A stretch of DNA of 33,450 nt. Source: Actinophytocola xanthii. GTDB lineage: Bacteria; Actinomycetota; Actinomycetes; Mycobacteriales; Pseudonocardiaceae. Below are positions 10,042-17,495 of the stretch, piece after piece. The stretch spans positions 1 to 33,450 of the forward strand of contig NZ_MSIE01000075.1 in NCBI RefSeq assembly GCF_001921205.1, in the 5' to 3' direction. A program made the translations under genes and the position numbers. Under the pieces are notes generated by a model that was not told where the DNA came from, ran no database searches, and worked only from the letters and a program-made list of their open reading frames with translations. Numbering within the stretch: the first letter of the stretch is position 1; each line of letters begins with the position of its first letter.

Positions 10042-11001
10042 TCACAGCTTGCGCAGTCGCACCCGGCTGATTCGGTGGTCGGCGTCCTTGCGCAGCACGA
10101 GCGTCGCCCGCGGCCGGGTCGGCAGGATGTTGTGCTCGAGGTTCGGCTGGTTGATCTCCTCCCACAGGCGCTTCGCCTCCGCGTCGGCCTCCGCGTCCGA
10201 GAGCGTCGCGTAGTGGTGGAAGTGCGAGCCCGGGTCGGTGAAGGCGGTGTCGCGCAGGGTGCGGAAGCGCTCGACGTACCAGCGGGCGATGTCGTCGGTG
10301 TGCGCGTCGACGTAGATCGAGAAGTCGAACAGGTCCGCCACCGAGAGGCGCTGGCCGGGCAGCAGCACGTTGAGCCCCTCGACGATCAGGATGTCCGGCT
10401 TCCGCACGACCTGCACCTCACCCGGCACGATGTCGTAGGCCAGGTGCGAGTAGACGGGGGCGCGTACCTCGCTGGCGCCGGACTTCACGTCGGAGACGAA
10501 CCGGAGCAGGCCGCGCCGGTCGTAGCTCTCCGGGAAGCCCTTCCGGTGCATGATCCCGCGCCGGGTCAGCTCGGCCTTGGTCAGCAGGAAGCCGTCCGTG
10601 GTGACCAGGTCCACGTGCGGGTGGTCGGGCCAGCGGGCGAGCAGGGTCCGCAGCAGGCGGGCGGTCGTCGACTTGCCGACCGCGACACTGCCCGCGATGC
10701 CGATCACGAACGGCACCTTGGTCGTGTTGTCGCCGTCCTCGCCGAGGAAGGACGTCGTCGCTTCGTAGAGCTGCTGGCGCGCCGCGACCTGCAGGCTGAT
10801 CAGGCGGGACAGCGGGAGGTAGACGTCGACGACCTCGTCGAGGTCCACCGGGTCGCCCAGCCCACGCAGCGCGACCAGCTCGTCCAGGGTCAGCGGGAGC
10901 GGTGTCGCCCGACGGAGCTCGCGCCACTGCTCGCGGCGCAGCTCGACGTAGGGGCTCAGGTCACGACCGGCCCGCACCAGCCGCTGAGGTGTCGCCCGCA
11001 C
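10042..11001 (-). CDS. coaA: Pantothenate kinase, type I
   Basis: CoaA phosphorylates pantothenate with ATP, the first step of coenzyme A synthesis. This version has 319 aa, close to the mycobacterial enzyme (about 312). Visible features are SPYVEL near the start, [16 protein letters not shown] at about 61-76, P-loop GSVAVGKST (Lys110), [12 protein letters not shown], and [31 protein letters not shown] and [10 protein letters not shown] follow, then SHFHHYA and a C-terminal RLRKL. GTG 11001 is chosen because a TACGTT box lies 6 bases upstream (leaderless) and because the length then matches relatives. The frame opens further, with a GTG at 11052, but those 17 extra residues look non-coding. 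It may head a minus-strand unit with the short DinB-like gene. Confidence 0.95.
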   Translation of the reverse strand: MRATPQRLVRAGRDLSPYVELRREQWRELRRATPLPLTLDELVALRGLGDPVDLDEVVDVYLPLSRLISLQVAARQQLYEATTSFLGEDGDNTTKVPFVIGIAGSVAVGKSTTARLLRTLLARWPDHPHVDLVTTDGFLLTKAELTRRGIMHRKGFPESYDRRGLLRFVSDVKSGASEVRAPVYSHLAYDIVPGEVQVVRKPDILIVEGLNVLLPGQRLSVADLFDFSIYVDAHTDDIARWYVERFRTLRDTAFTDPGSHFHHYATLSDAEADAEAKRLWEEINQPNLEHNILPTRPRATLVLRKDADHRISRVRLRKL

Positions 11002-11013
11002 CTCCCAAACGTA
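11002..11013 (-). promoter_or_regulatory. Leaderless -10 box for coaA
   Basis: On the minus strand TACGTT (11013-11008) is followed by 6 bases and GTG 11001. This sets the coaA start 51 bases inside the longest open frame. Confidence 0.55.
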
Positions 11014-11091
11014 GGGCGTCCGGCCACGATCGGGCACTGTGACGCCGTACACCTCCAGTTGGCCGGCGGGCTTCTTCGGCCCCGCCCCCGG

Positions 11092-11123
11092 TTCACCTCA
11101 GCCCGCGTTCACCTCAGCCCGCG
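11092..11123. repeat. 16-bp tandem duplication at the macro-domain gene stop
   Basis: Two adjacent identical 16-base units (11092-11107 and 11108-11123) cover the last codons and stop of the macro-domain gene. The duplicate leaves a second copy of the stop region just downstream. It looks like a recent slippage duplication. Confidence 0.85.
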
Positions 11124-11729
11124 CGGGTCGAACACCTCGTCCCAGGCGGCCATCACCTGCCGCGCGCAGTTCTGCGGCGGGACGCCGCCAACGCCGGTGC
11201 CGAGACCGGGCAGCGCGATCGTGTGCACGACCTGGCGCACCGGACGCTCGTCCTCCAGCCGGCCGGCACGCCACAGGTGGAACACCGCCCGCGCCGCCAG
11301 GTAGGGGTGCACGGTGTCCGGCGGCAGCCGCTCGCCGGGCTCGCGCATGGTCGGTGCGCTGATCAGCCACGCCGGCGCCGCCACACCGGTCGGCACGATC
11401 AGTGCCTGCCCGACCGGCAGCTCACCGCCGTGGTAGGCGAGCACCGCGCTGCGGACCTGCTGCTCGATGGCGGGGAAGGTCCTGGCGTACACGGCGTCGA
11501 TGCCGCCGCGCATGAGCCCGAACGAGTTCGCCGGGCTGACCACCGCCTGCGCCCCGACCTCCAGCACCGAGCCCCGGTGCACCTCGACGTCCCGGCGCTC
11601 GGCAACGGCCTCGGCCCAGGCGGCGGCGAGCGGCTCCTCCACGGCGCACAGCACGAGGCGCGGTGTTCGCGAAGCTCCCTGCCCTCCGGTCGTGATGCCC
11701 GCGGTGTCAGCTCCCGAGTCGGCGGTCAC
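11109..11729 (-). CDS. Macro-domain protein
   Basis: This 206-aa protein has a macro-domain core. VVSPANSFGLMRGGIDAVY near residues 75-95 matches the ADP-ribose loop of the family, PVGQALIVPTG and LISAPTMREP follow, and IALPGLGTGVGG near 175-187 forms the phosphate loop. Macro domains bind or hydrolyse ADP-ribose and related nucleotides, in ADP-ribosylation reversal or NAD/RNA metabolism. Which activity applies here is unknown. The GTG at 11729 has CATGCT 6 bases upstream. The frame stays open for another kilobase into the antisense of pheA, which I treat as GC-bias noise. The stop lies in one copy of a 16-bp tandem duplication. It precedes coaA on the same strand, with about 107 bases between the two genes. 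Confidence 0.82.
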   Translation of the reverse strand: MTADSGADTAGITTGGQGASRTPRLVLCAVEEPLAAAWAEAVAERRDVEVHRGSVLEVGAQAVVSPANSFGLMRGGIDAVYARTFPAIEQQVRSAVLAYHGGELPVGQALIVPTGVAAPAWLISAPTMREPGERLPPDTVHPYLAARAVFHLWRAGRLEDERPVRQVVHTIALPGLGTGVGGVPPQNCARQVMAAWDEVFDPRGLR

Positions 11730-11741
11730 GGTTCCAGCATG
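11730..11741 (-). promoter_or_regulatory. Leaderless -10 box for the macro-domain gene
   Basis: On the minus strand CATGCT (11741-11736) is followed by GGAACC and GTG 11729. The GGAA could also act as a weak ribosome site, so leaderless initiation is likely but not certain. Confidence 0.4.
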
Positions 11742-12020
11742 GCACCTCGACCACACCGCGCGTAACCATGGGACCTCAACTGATCCCGAGGCCGGTGTGC
11801 TGGGTGTCGGTCGGGGTCGGGCGCGTCCGTCGCGCGGGCCGCTCCCACATCCGGTGGATCTCCTGTGCATCAACGGTTCCACCGCAGGACCGGCGGTGGC
11901 CCCGCCCTCAGCGGGCACCCGTTCGGGGCATCCTGTTGTTCCCCGGCTGTTCACCCAGCGCGACCACCCCGGGTGTGCCGAACGGCAGGTGCCCTTGACC
12001 CGATCGGCCGGCCCTCTGCG
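11742..12020. other. Intergenic region between macro-domain gene and pheA
   Basis: These roughly 280 bases hold the divergent upstream regions of the macro-domain gene and pheA. Frames are open on both strands, but none has a ribosome site, a leaderless box or protein-like composition. I see only a weak 5-bp hairpin (CCCGC/GCGGG) near 11900 and no tRNA-like structure. Confidence 0.4.
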
Positions 12021-12032
12021 TACGCTCTCCCC
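12021..12032 (+). promoter_or_regulatory. Leaderless -10 box for pheA
   Basis: TACGCT (12021-12026) is followed by 6 bases and GTG 12033. A TTGACC lies upstream but about 20 bases away, longer than the usual 17-18. The same TACGCT-N6-GTG pattern precedes serS. Confidence 0.6.
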
Positions 12033-12959
12033 GTGCCGAGCATTGCCTACTTCGGACCGCAGGGGACGTTCTCCGAGCAGGCCGCGCGGGCCCATGCCGG
12101 GGATGAGGACGCGCTGGTGCCGATGCGGACGGTTCCGCTCGCGCTCGCGGCCGTCCGGGCGGGCGAGGCCGACATCGCCTGCGTACCGGTGGAGAACTCC
12201 GTCGAGGGAGCGGTCTCGGCGACCATGGACGCACTGGCCGTCGACGAGCCGCTGGTCGCCGTCGCCGAGGTGGTGCTGCCGGTGCGGTTCTCGGTGTTGG
12301 TGCGCCCGGGCCTGGCGGCCGAGGAGGTGCGCACGGTGGCCAGCCACCCGCACGCCCTGGCGCAGGTGCAGGGCTGGCTCGGCGAGCACCTGCCGGCCGC
12401 GTCGCCCACCGCCGCCACCTCGACCGCCGCCGCGGCGGTCGGCGTGCTCGAGGGGGAGTGGGACGCCGCCGTCACCGCGCCGGTCGCCGCGTCGCACTAC
12501 GCCCTGTCCGTGCTCGCCACGGATGTGGCCGATGTGGACGGCGCGATGACGCGCTTCCTGTTGCTGCGCCGCCCGGGCGAGCTGCCCGCGCCGACCGGGT
12601 CGGACCGGACCTCGATCGTCGTGGTCGCGGCCGCGGAACGCACGGGCGTGCTCGCCGAGATGCTCACCGAGCTCGCCCTGCGCGGCATCAACCTCACCCG
12701 CATCGAGTCCCGTCCGCACCAGGGCCAGCTCGGCCGGTACCGCTTCTACCTCGACCTCGACGGCCACGTCGTCGAGCAGCGGGTCGGGGACGCGCTCGCC
12801 GCGCTACACCGGCGTTGTCAGGAGCTGCGCTTCCTCGGCTCCTACCCGAAGGCCGAACCTTCCCTCGCCGGCGCGGCCGTCCTGACCGGCAACACCGACC
12901 ACGACTACGCGGCGGCGGGGGAGTGGCTCGCCGCCGTGCGCGGCGGCAGCACGCCCTAG
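12033..12959 (+). CDS. pheA: Prephenate dehydratase
   Basis: PheA converts prephenate to phenylpyruvate in phenylalanine synthesis. The 308-aa protein begins IAYFGPQGTFSEQAA, typical of the catalytic domain at about 1-185. It has PVENSVEG near 50 and the essential Thr-Arg-Phe motif at 173-175. A C-terminal ACT domain (about 193-270) contains ERTGVLAEMLTELALRGINL and the ESRP motif at 225-228, used for feedback binding of phenylalanine. There is no chorismate mutase domain, as expected for actinobacteria. The GTG start at 12033 is set by the leaderless box, and upstream in-frame residues are not protein-like. The stop is one base away from the stop of the convergent small membrane protein gene. 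Confidence 0.96.
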   Translation: MPSIAYFGPQGTFSEQAARAHAGDEDALVPMRTVPLALAAVRAGEADIACVPVENSVEGAVSATMDALAVDEPLVAVAEVVLPVRFSVLVRPGLAAEEVRTVASHPHALAQVQGWLGEHLPAASPTAATSTAAAAVGVLEGEWDAAVTAPVAASHYALSVLATDVADVDGAMTRFLLLRRPGELPAPTGSDRTSIVVVAAAERTGVLAEMLTELALRGINLTRIESRPHQGQLGRYRFYLDLDGHVVEQRVGDALAALHRRCQELRFLGSYPKAEPSLAGAAVLTGNTDHDYAAAGEWLAAVRGGSTP

Positions 12960-12960
12960 G

Positions 12961-13356
12961 CTAGAGGTCCGCGCAGAGCTCCTTGACACGTGTCGCCGCC
13001 CGCTCTATCTCGTCCCGGTCGAAGTTCCGCACGGCTCGGGCGGCCTGCTCCAACGCGTCTGCCAGCTCGCGGTACTCGGGTTCCCGCGCGGCCAGCGACG
13101 GTGCTACCTCGGTGACGCCCCACCGCCGCAGCTCCTCCACCGGGGTGTCCTCGCCGGGGATCTCGGTGCGTTCGATGATCCCGCAGACGGCCTCCGCGTC
13201 GGCGTCCGTGCCTTCGTCGGCGGCCACTGCCCAGGCGAGCCCCAGGCTGCCGGCGCCGAGCACCACCCCGGCGAGCAGCCCGAAGAGCATCAGCTGCGCG
13301 CGTCCGGGGCCGCCTGGTTCCGGGAGCGCCGGCTGGGGTGGTGGCAGGTCGGTCAT
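12961..13356 (-). CDS. Small single-pass membrane protein, unknown function
   Basis: This 131-aa protein has a proline-rich cytoplasmic N-terminus (about 1-20) and one membrane helix at about 21-45 (LMLFGLLAGVVLGAGSLGLAWAV). An acidic, helical extracytoplasmic domain follows, with two cysteines near its ends (near 59 and 128) that could form a disulfide. The ATG at 13356 has AGGAGAA about 7 bases upstream. The composition is actinobacterial and I recognise no characterised family. It converges on pheA with a one-base gap and is divergent from the DrrA-type ATPase gene. Confidence 0.75.
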   Translation of the reverse strand: MTDLPPPQPALPEPGGPGRAQLMLFGLLAGVVLGAGSLGLAWAVAADEGTDADAEAVCGIIERTEIPGEDTPVEELRRWGVTEVAPSLAAREPEYRELADALEQAARAVRNFDRDEIERAATRVKELCADL

Positions 13357-13434
13357 GGAGCGTTCTCCTAGGGCGAAAACGACTGGGGTGCCGGGAATCC
13401 TGGCCCAGATCGGGTGGCGGCGGGAGTAAATCGC

Positions 13435-13463
13435 ACGGATTTGTCCGTCCTTGGGTCTAGGCT
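13435..13463 (+). promoter_or_regulatory. Promoter and palindromic operator of the drrAB-like genes
   Basis: A TAGGCT -10 box lies at 13458-13463, about 37 bases before the ATG. ACGGA-TTTG-TCCGT (13435-13448), an inverted repeat with 5-bp arms, covers the expected -35 region, a classic repressor position. GGGGGG at 13490-13495 serves as the ribosome site. The regulator is unknown. Confidence 0.45.
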
Positions 13464-13499
13464 CCTGCCACCATCGAAACGGCCTCCTGGGGGGATCAC

Positions 13500-14495
13500 A
13501 TGCCATCGACCGCGTCCGACGTCGCGGTACGCGCGGAGGCCCTGGTCAAGACCTTCGGGTCGACCCGGGCACTGGACGGCATCGACCTGGAGATCCCGAC
13601 CGGGACGGTGCTCGGCCTGCTTGGTCCCAACGGCGCCGGGAAGACGACGGCCGTGCGCATCCTGACCACGCTGCTGCGTCCCGACTCCGGCCGGGCGTGG
13701 GTGGCCGGGCACGACGTGCTCGCCGAGCCGGACGCGGTCCGCCGGGCGATCGGCCTGTCCGGCCAGTACGCGGCGGTGGACGAGAACCTCACCGGCTTCG
13801 AGAACCTGTATCTGGTGGGCCGCCTGTACGGCAAGAACAAACCCGACGCCCGGGCGCGGGCCAGGGAGCTGATCGGCCGGTTCCGCCTCGACGACGCCGC
13901 CGACCGCCCGGCCAAGACCTACTCCGGCGGCATGCGGCGCCGGCTCGACCTGGCCGGTGCCCTGGTGGCCGAGCCGCTCGTGGTTCTGCTCGACGAGCCG
14001 ACGACCGGGCTCGACCCGCGCGGCCGGCTGGACACCTGGGAGGTGATCGGCGAGCTGGTCGCCGAGGGCGCCACCGTGCTGCTGACCACCCAGTACCTCG
14101 AGGAGGCCGACCAGCTGGCCGACACGATCCTGGTGATCGACCGGGGGCGGGTGATCGCCAGCGGCACGGCGGACCAGCTCAAGGCCGAGATCGGCGGCGA
14201 GCGGCTGGAGATCGTCGTCGCCGAGGAGTCCGAGCTGGGCACGGTCAGCCGGGTCCTGACCGAGATCGGCGCCGGCGAGCCGCTGGTCGAGCAGCACAAC
14301 CGGCGCGCCCAGGTGCTGGTCGACGCGGGGACGAAGTCGCTGATCGAGGCCTTGCGTCGGCTCGACGCGGACGGCGTCGTGGTGCTCGACGTGAGCCTGC
14401 ACCGTCCGACGCTCGACGACGTGTTCCTGTCGCTGACCGGCCACGCGGTCGAGGAGCCGGCTGTCGCCGGCAGCTCCAAGGAGGAGGCGAAGTGA
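13500..14495 (+). CDS. DrrA-type ABC transporter ATP-binding protein
   Basis: This 331-aa ATPase matches the daunorubicin-resistance DrrA family. It has an ABC domain at about 8-240 with GPNGAGKTT (Lys48), GLSGQYAAVDENLTGFENL after the Q-loop, signature YSGGMRRRLDLA from 141, Walker B VVLLDEPTTGLDPRGR and TTQYLEEADQLAD. A C-terminal DrrA accessory domain (about 245-315) contains HRPTLDDVFLSLTGH. The ATG at 13500 follows a purine-rich GGGGGG site. The stop overlaps the GTG of the permease gene in a GTGA. Together they should export a hydrophobic compound, often an antibiotic or lipid. The name drrA refers to one specific case, so no symbol is given. Confidence 0.92.
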   Translation: MPSTASDVAVRAEALVKTFGSTRALDGIDLEIPTGTVLGLLGPNGAGKTTAVRILTTLLRPDSGRAWVAGHDVLAEPDAVRRAIGLSGQYAAVDENLTGFENLYLVGRLYGKNKPDARARARELIGRFRLDDAADRPAKTYSGGMRRRLDLAGALVAEPLVVLLDEPTTGLDPRGRLDTWEVIGELVAEGATVLLTTQYLEEADQLADTILVIDRGRVIASGTADQLKAEIGGERLEIVVAEESELGTVSRVLTEIGAGEPLVEQHNRRAQVLVDAGTKSLIEALRRLDADGVVVLDVSLHRPTLDDVFLSLTGHAVEEPAVAGSSKEEAK

Positions 14496-15292
14496 CGGTC
14501 CTGTCCCAGGGCATCCGCGACGGCGGGATCATCGCCTGGCGCAACCTGCTCAACGTGCGGCGCAACGTGGACTGGTTGTTCGCCGCCGTCATCCAGCCGA
14601 TCATGTTCGTGCTGCTGTTCGCCTACGTCTTCGGTGGCGCGCTCGGCGGGGGGCAGTACCGCGAGTTCCTCATCGCCGGGATCTTCGTGCAGACGACCGC
14701 GTTCAACTCCGCTTTCACGGTGATCGGCCTCTGCAACGACCTGCAGAAGGGCATCATCGACCGCTTCCGGTCGCTTCCCATGTCGCGCCTCGCGGTGTTG
14801 CTCGGTCGGACCACCTCGGACATGGTGGTCAGCTCGATGGCCCTGCTGATCATGTCCCTGTGCGGCCTGCTCGTGGGCTGGCGCATCCGCGGCAGCGTGC
14901 TCGACGCGGTGGTGGCCTACCTGGTGCTGTTGCTGTTCGGGTTCGCCATGTCCTGGATCGGCGCGCTGATCGGCCTGTCCGCACCGAGCGTCGAGGTGGC
15001 CCAGAGCGCCGGCCTGATGTGGCTCTTCCCGGTCTCGTTCATCTCCTCCGCATTCGTCGGCGCCGGCACGATGCCAGGCCCTCTGGCAGCCATTGCCGAG
15101 TGGAACCCCTTCACCGCGGTCATTCAGTCGGTCCGCGATCTCTTCGGCAACGAGGCCCCGCCCGGCATGGCCCCGCCGGCGGGCTGGCCGGCGGACAACG
15201 CCCTGCTCTACGCGGTGCTGTCCTCGGTGCTGATCCTGGCGGTGTTCGTGCCGTTGTCGGTGGCGAAGTACCGCCGGGTGGCGAGCAAGTAG
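14492..15292 (+). CDS. DrrB-type ABC-2 transporter permease
   Basis: This 266-aa ABC-2 permease is the partner of the preceding ATPase. It has a short amphipathic N-terminus, a helix near 30-50 (IQPIMFVLLFAYVFGGAL), and then YREFLIAGIFVQTTAF, followed by the cytoplasmic DLQKGIIDRFRSLPMSR coupling motif near 90-105. Four further helices and a basic end (KYRRVASK) complete it. The GTG start at 14492 overlaps the ATPase stop. Its last 85 bases overlap the 3-prime end of the convergent N-acetyltransferase gene, leaving no space for an intergenic terminator. Confidence 0.92.
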   Translation: MTVLSQGIRDGGIIAWRNLLNVRRNVDWLFAAVIQPIMFVLLFAYVFGGALGGGQYREFLIAGIFVQTTAFNSAFTVIGLCNDLQKGIIDRFRSLPMSRLAVLLGRTTSDMVVSSMALLIMSLCGLLVGWRIRGSVLDAVVAYLVLLLFGFAMSWIGALIGLSAPSVEVAQSAGLMWLFPVSFISSAFVGAGTMPGPLAAIAEWNPFTAVIQSVRDLFGNEAPPGMAPPAGWPADNALLYAVLSSVLILAVFVPLSVAKYRRVASK

Positions 15293-16047
15293 TCGGGAGT
15301 TCGGTCGAGCACGATCCCGAAGTGCTCGCGGTAGGCGGCGAGCACCTGGTCCTCGTCGGTGAGCCGGGTCTCGGTGCGGGTTCCGCCGACCGTGCGGATC
15401 AGGCGCGTACCGGCCAGCGTGATCCGACCGTTCGCCGTGGGCAGCGAACACGTCGGGCCGTGGGTGAAGTGCGAGTCCGGCGAGGTCTGCTGCCACCAGC
15501 AGGTCGGACCGAAGTCGGCGAGCCGCCGCGCCCGTGGCTCCACCCGGTAGCGCGGTGTGCCGTCCTGCAGCACGTCGACCTCCCCCTCGCCCGCGTCCAC
15601 GACCAGGAACTCGCCTTCGGGGTCCAGCTGCGGGTCCGGCCAGTCCAGCCGGAGCGGACGGCGGGCGTGCGCGCCGAAGCCCACGTCGACCAGGTACCGC
15701 TGCTCGAGGTCCACCCGCAGCGCAAGGTGGTCGAACGGGTGGGTGAGCCCGTTCGGCGTGTGCACCAGCGCGGACAGCAGCGTCACCTCGAACCCGAGGG
15801 CGCGCAGCAGCGCGGCGAACAGCCCGTTGAGCTCGTAGCAGAACCCGCCCCGTCGCCGGTCGACGATCTTGTCCACCAGCGCGTCCTCGGTCAGCACGAC
15901 AGGTTCGCCCAGGTGGATCGAGAGGTTCTCGAACGGCACCGTTTCCAGGTGCCTCGCCTGCAGCTCCACCAGGAGGTCCGCGGTCGGTGCGCCGGGCCGG
16001 CGCACGCCGATCCGGTCCAGGTACCGCCGCACTGTCCGCTCGTCCAT
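15208..16047 (-). CDS. nat: Arylamine N-acetyltransferase
   Basis: NAT moves an acetyl group from acetyl-CoA to arylamines, hydrazines or related substrates through a cysteine thioester. With the start at ATG 16047 the protein has 279 aa, the usual length. The catalytic triad is visible: Cys70 in RRGGFCYELN, His107 in HPFDHLAL and Asp121 in YLVDVGFG. An early ETVPFENLSIHLG segment near 35-47 also fits. ATG 16062 would add five residues; 16047 is preferred because MDERTVRRYLDRIG resembles family N-termini, although the GGAGG lies unusually close to it. The 3-prime end overlaps drrB-like coding sequence by 85 bases on the opposite strand. Related NATs act in drug inactivation, cholesterol catabolism or ansamycin ring closure; nothing here points to one of these. 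Confidence 0.93.
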   Translation of the reverse strand: MDERTVRRYLDRIGVRRPGAPTADLLVELQARHLETVPFENLSIHLGEPVVLTEDALVDKIVDRRRGGFCYELNGLFAALLRALGFEVTLLSALVHTPNGLTHPFDHLALRVDLEQRYLVDVGFGAHARRPLRLDWPDPQLDPEGEFLVVDAGEGEVDVLQDGTPRYRVEPRARRLADFGPTCWWQQTSPDSHFTHGPTCSLPTANGRITLAGTRLIRTVGGTRTETRLTDEDQVLAAYREHFGIVLDRTPDYLLATRRYFATDNGTNTARISTEDSTA

Positions 16048-16295
16048 GCCTCCACGTTGCATGCTCGACCGGGGTGGAGGTCAAGCACCGGCACGTGGTG
16101 TTTCCGCCGGTGGGACGGTGACGTCGGAAGTGTTGACGCCGGCCGTTGCTCCGCCGCTAATGAGTGTTCCCATGAATACGCGCTTTCGTCACGATCGAGG
16201 AAACGGTTCGATGTGTTGGGAATGACCTGACGACCCGTTGCACTTCGTGCTGTCCTCGCTCGTCAGAGGCGATCTCGGCAGGAGGTGTGTGCACC

Positions 16296-16727
16296 GTGGA
16301 CGTGTTTCTCCTTGTGTCCGGTTGTTTGGTCTCACTTTCTTTCGTCATCCGTTTGCTGGTCGTCCGGAGGCGCGTTCGCGAACTCGACCGGGATTTCTCC
16401 CTGGAGTTGGTGTGCACCCGCGTCCGCGCGCTGGAGGTTGCCGCGGCCGCCGCTCGCGGCATCATGTGGCAGGTCGAGTTCACCGCCAACGGCCTGTACA
16501 CGCGGCACATCGTCGCCGGCAACGTCGTTCACGTCGCGCTGTCCGACCATCCCGACCGGCCCGGCCGCTGCGCGGCGAAGATATGGACGAGGTGTCGCCT
16601 GGCCGACGACGGGGTGTTCTTTCTCCGGGCGAAGTCGGTGCTCGACACGCGTCGCAAGCGGGACCGGGTCCTGCGACAACTGTCCGCCCACGCCGCCGTG
16701 GCCGGGCGCGCGGCTCCGATCGGGTAA
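16296..16727 (+). CDS. Membrane-anchored protein of unknown function
   Basis: This 143-aa protein has one N-terminal helix (VFLLVSGCLVSLSFVIRLLVV, about 2-23), then a basic stop-transfer RRRVREL. A cytoplasmic mixed alpha/beta domain follows, rich in histidine-, arginine- and valine-containing strands (QVEFTANGLYTRHIVAGNVVHVAL). I recognise no family. The GTG at 16296 lies 10 bases behind AGGAGG (16280-16285); GTG 16287 is an in-frame alternative but sits almost on the ribosome site. The upstream 200 bases and the first codons are less GC-rich than the surroundings, which may mean transfer or a strong promoter region (a TTGACG lies at 16133). The stop codon falls inside the interleaved inverted repeats at 16722-16748. 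Confidence 0.65.
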   Translation: MDVFLLVSGCLVSLSFVIRLLVVRRRVRELDRDFSLELVCTRVRALEVAAAAARGIMWQVEFTANGLYTRHIVAGNVVHVALSDHPDRPGRCAAKIWTRCRLADDGVFFLRAKSVLDTRRKRDRVLRQLSAHAAVAGRAAPIG

Positions 16728-16748
16728 CCGTTTGTTGTTACCCAAACG
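16722..16748. terminator. Interleaved inverted repeats (hairpin, operator or pseudoknot)
   Basis: GGGTAAC (16722-16728) pairs with GTTACCC (16737-16743). CGTTTG in its loop (16729-16734) can pair with CAAACG (16743-16748). The arms interleave, so both stems together would form an H-type pseudoknot, sharing one base. The element overlaps the stop codon of the preceding gene and lies about 100 bases before the lipoprotein gene. Terminator is the most cautious reading; an operator is also possible. Confidence 0.5.
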
Positions 16749-16847
16749 CGGGTAGTAGGTGTGCGGAAGCAACCCCGCCGGGGGTCAGCCGTCCTTATCT
16801 ACAGAAGCATCCAGTGGAGTCGGGGCCAGGTCTGGAGGCAAGGACGA

Positions 16848-17495
16848 ATGCGACGGAACACGTTCGTGGTCGCGGGTGGTATCGCGCTGGTGGTGCTGCT
16901 GGCAGGGTGCGACGGCCAGAACACCGGCGCGGAAACGCCGGAAGTGCCATCGGTGAGTGGGGCGGCAACGCCGTCCTCGGTCGCTCCACCCAGCGGACCG
17001 GCATCCTCGGGAGTGCCGGCCTCCTCGGAGGCGGCTCCGCCGCCCGCGAGCAACAGCACGCCCAAGCCGGCGAGCAATCCCGCGGAGTGCAAGGTCGCCG
17101 ACCTCGAGCTGAGCCTGGCCGACGGCGAGGGCACTGCCGGGAGGGTGTACCGCCAGCTGCGGTTCACCAACGTCGGTGGGCGAACGTGCACCATCCAGGG
17201 TTTCCCGGGTGTGTCCTACGTGACCGGCGAGGACGGGCAACAGGTCGGCCAGCCCGCGTTCCGCGAGGGCGCCAAGGGGCAGGCGATCTCGCTGAAGCCC
17301 GGTCGGACGGTGTTCGCGCCGCTCGGCTTCGTCCAGGTGCGCAACTTCGACCCGGCGGTCTGCAAGCCGACCCCGGTCCGCGGCCTGCGGGTGTACCCGC
17401 CCCACGAGTACGACTCGATGTTCGTGCCGGCGCCCGGTACCGGCTGTGCCGGCAACCCCCCGGGCCACCAGCTCGTGGTCAGGACGATTCAGTAG
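16848..17495 (+). CDS. Secreted lipoprotein with DUF4232-type domain
   Basis: This 215-aa exported lipoprotein has a basic start (MRRN), hydrophobic core VVAGGIALVVLLAGC and lipobox cysteine Cys21. Residues 22-80 form a Ser/Pro/Ala-rich linker. A DUF4232-like beta-sandwich begins near 83 with CKVADLELSL and includes the typical LRFTNVGGRTCTIQGFPGVSYV; four cysteines are likely disulfide-paired. The domain is widespread on actinobacterial cell surfaces and its function is unknown. ATG 16848 is preferred over the upstream frame opening because it gives a clean signal peptide behind GGAGG-containing sequence. Its last 17 bases overlap the end of the convergent response regulator gene. Confidence 0.87.
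   Translation: MRRNTFVVAGGIALVVLLAGCDGQNTGAETPEVPSVSGAATPSSVAPPSGPASSGVPASSEAAPPPASNSTPKPASNPAECKVADLELSLADGEGTAGRVYRQLRFTNVGGRTCTIQGFPGVSYVTGEDGQQVGQPAFREGAKGQAISLKPGRTVFAPLGFVQVRNFDPAVCKPTPVRGLRVYPPHEYDSMFVPAPGTGCAGNPPGHQLVVRTIQ

Noticed and set aside
11730-12767. Long upstream extension of the macro-domain frame, antisense to pheA
   Set aside because: The composition is not protein-like and it opposes a secure gene. A leaderless start at 11729 explains the real gene.
16172-16225. 17-codon ORF starting MNTRFRHDRG as a leader peptide
   Set aside because: It has no correctly spaced -10 box or ribosome site and no hairpin linked to its stop.
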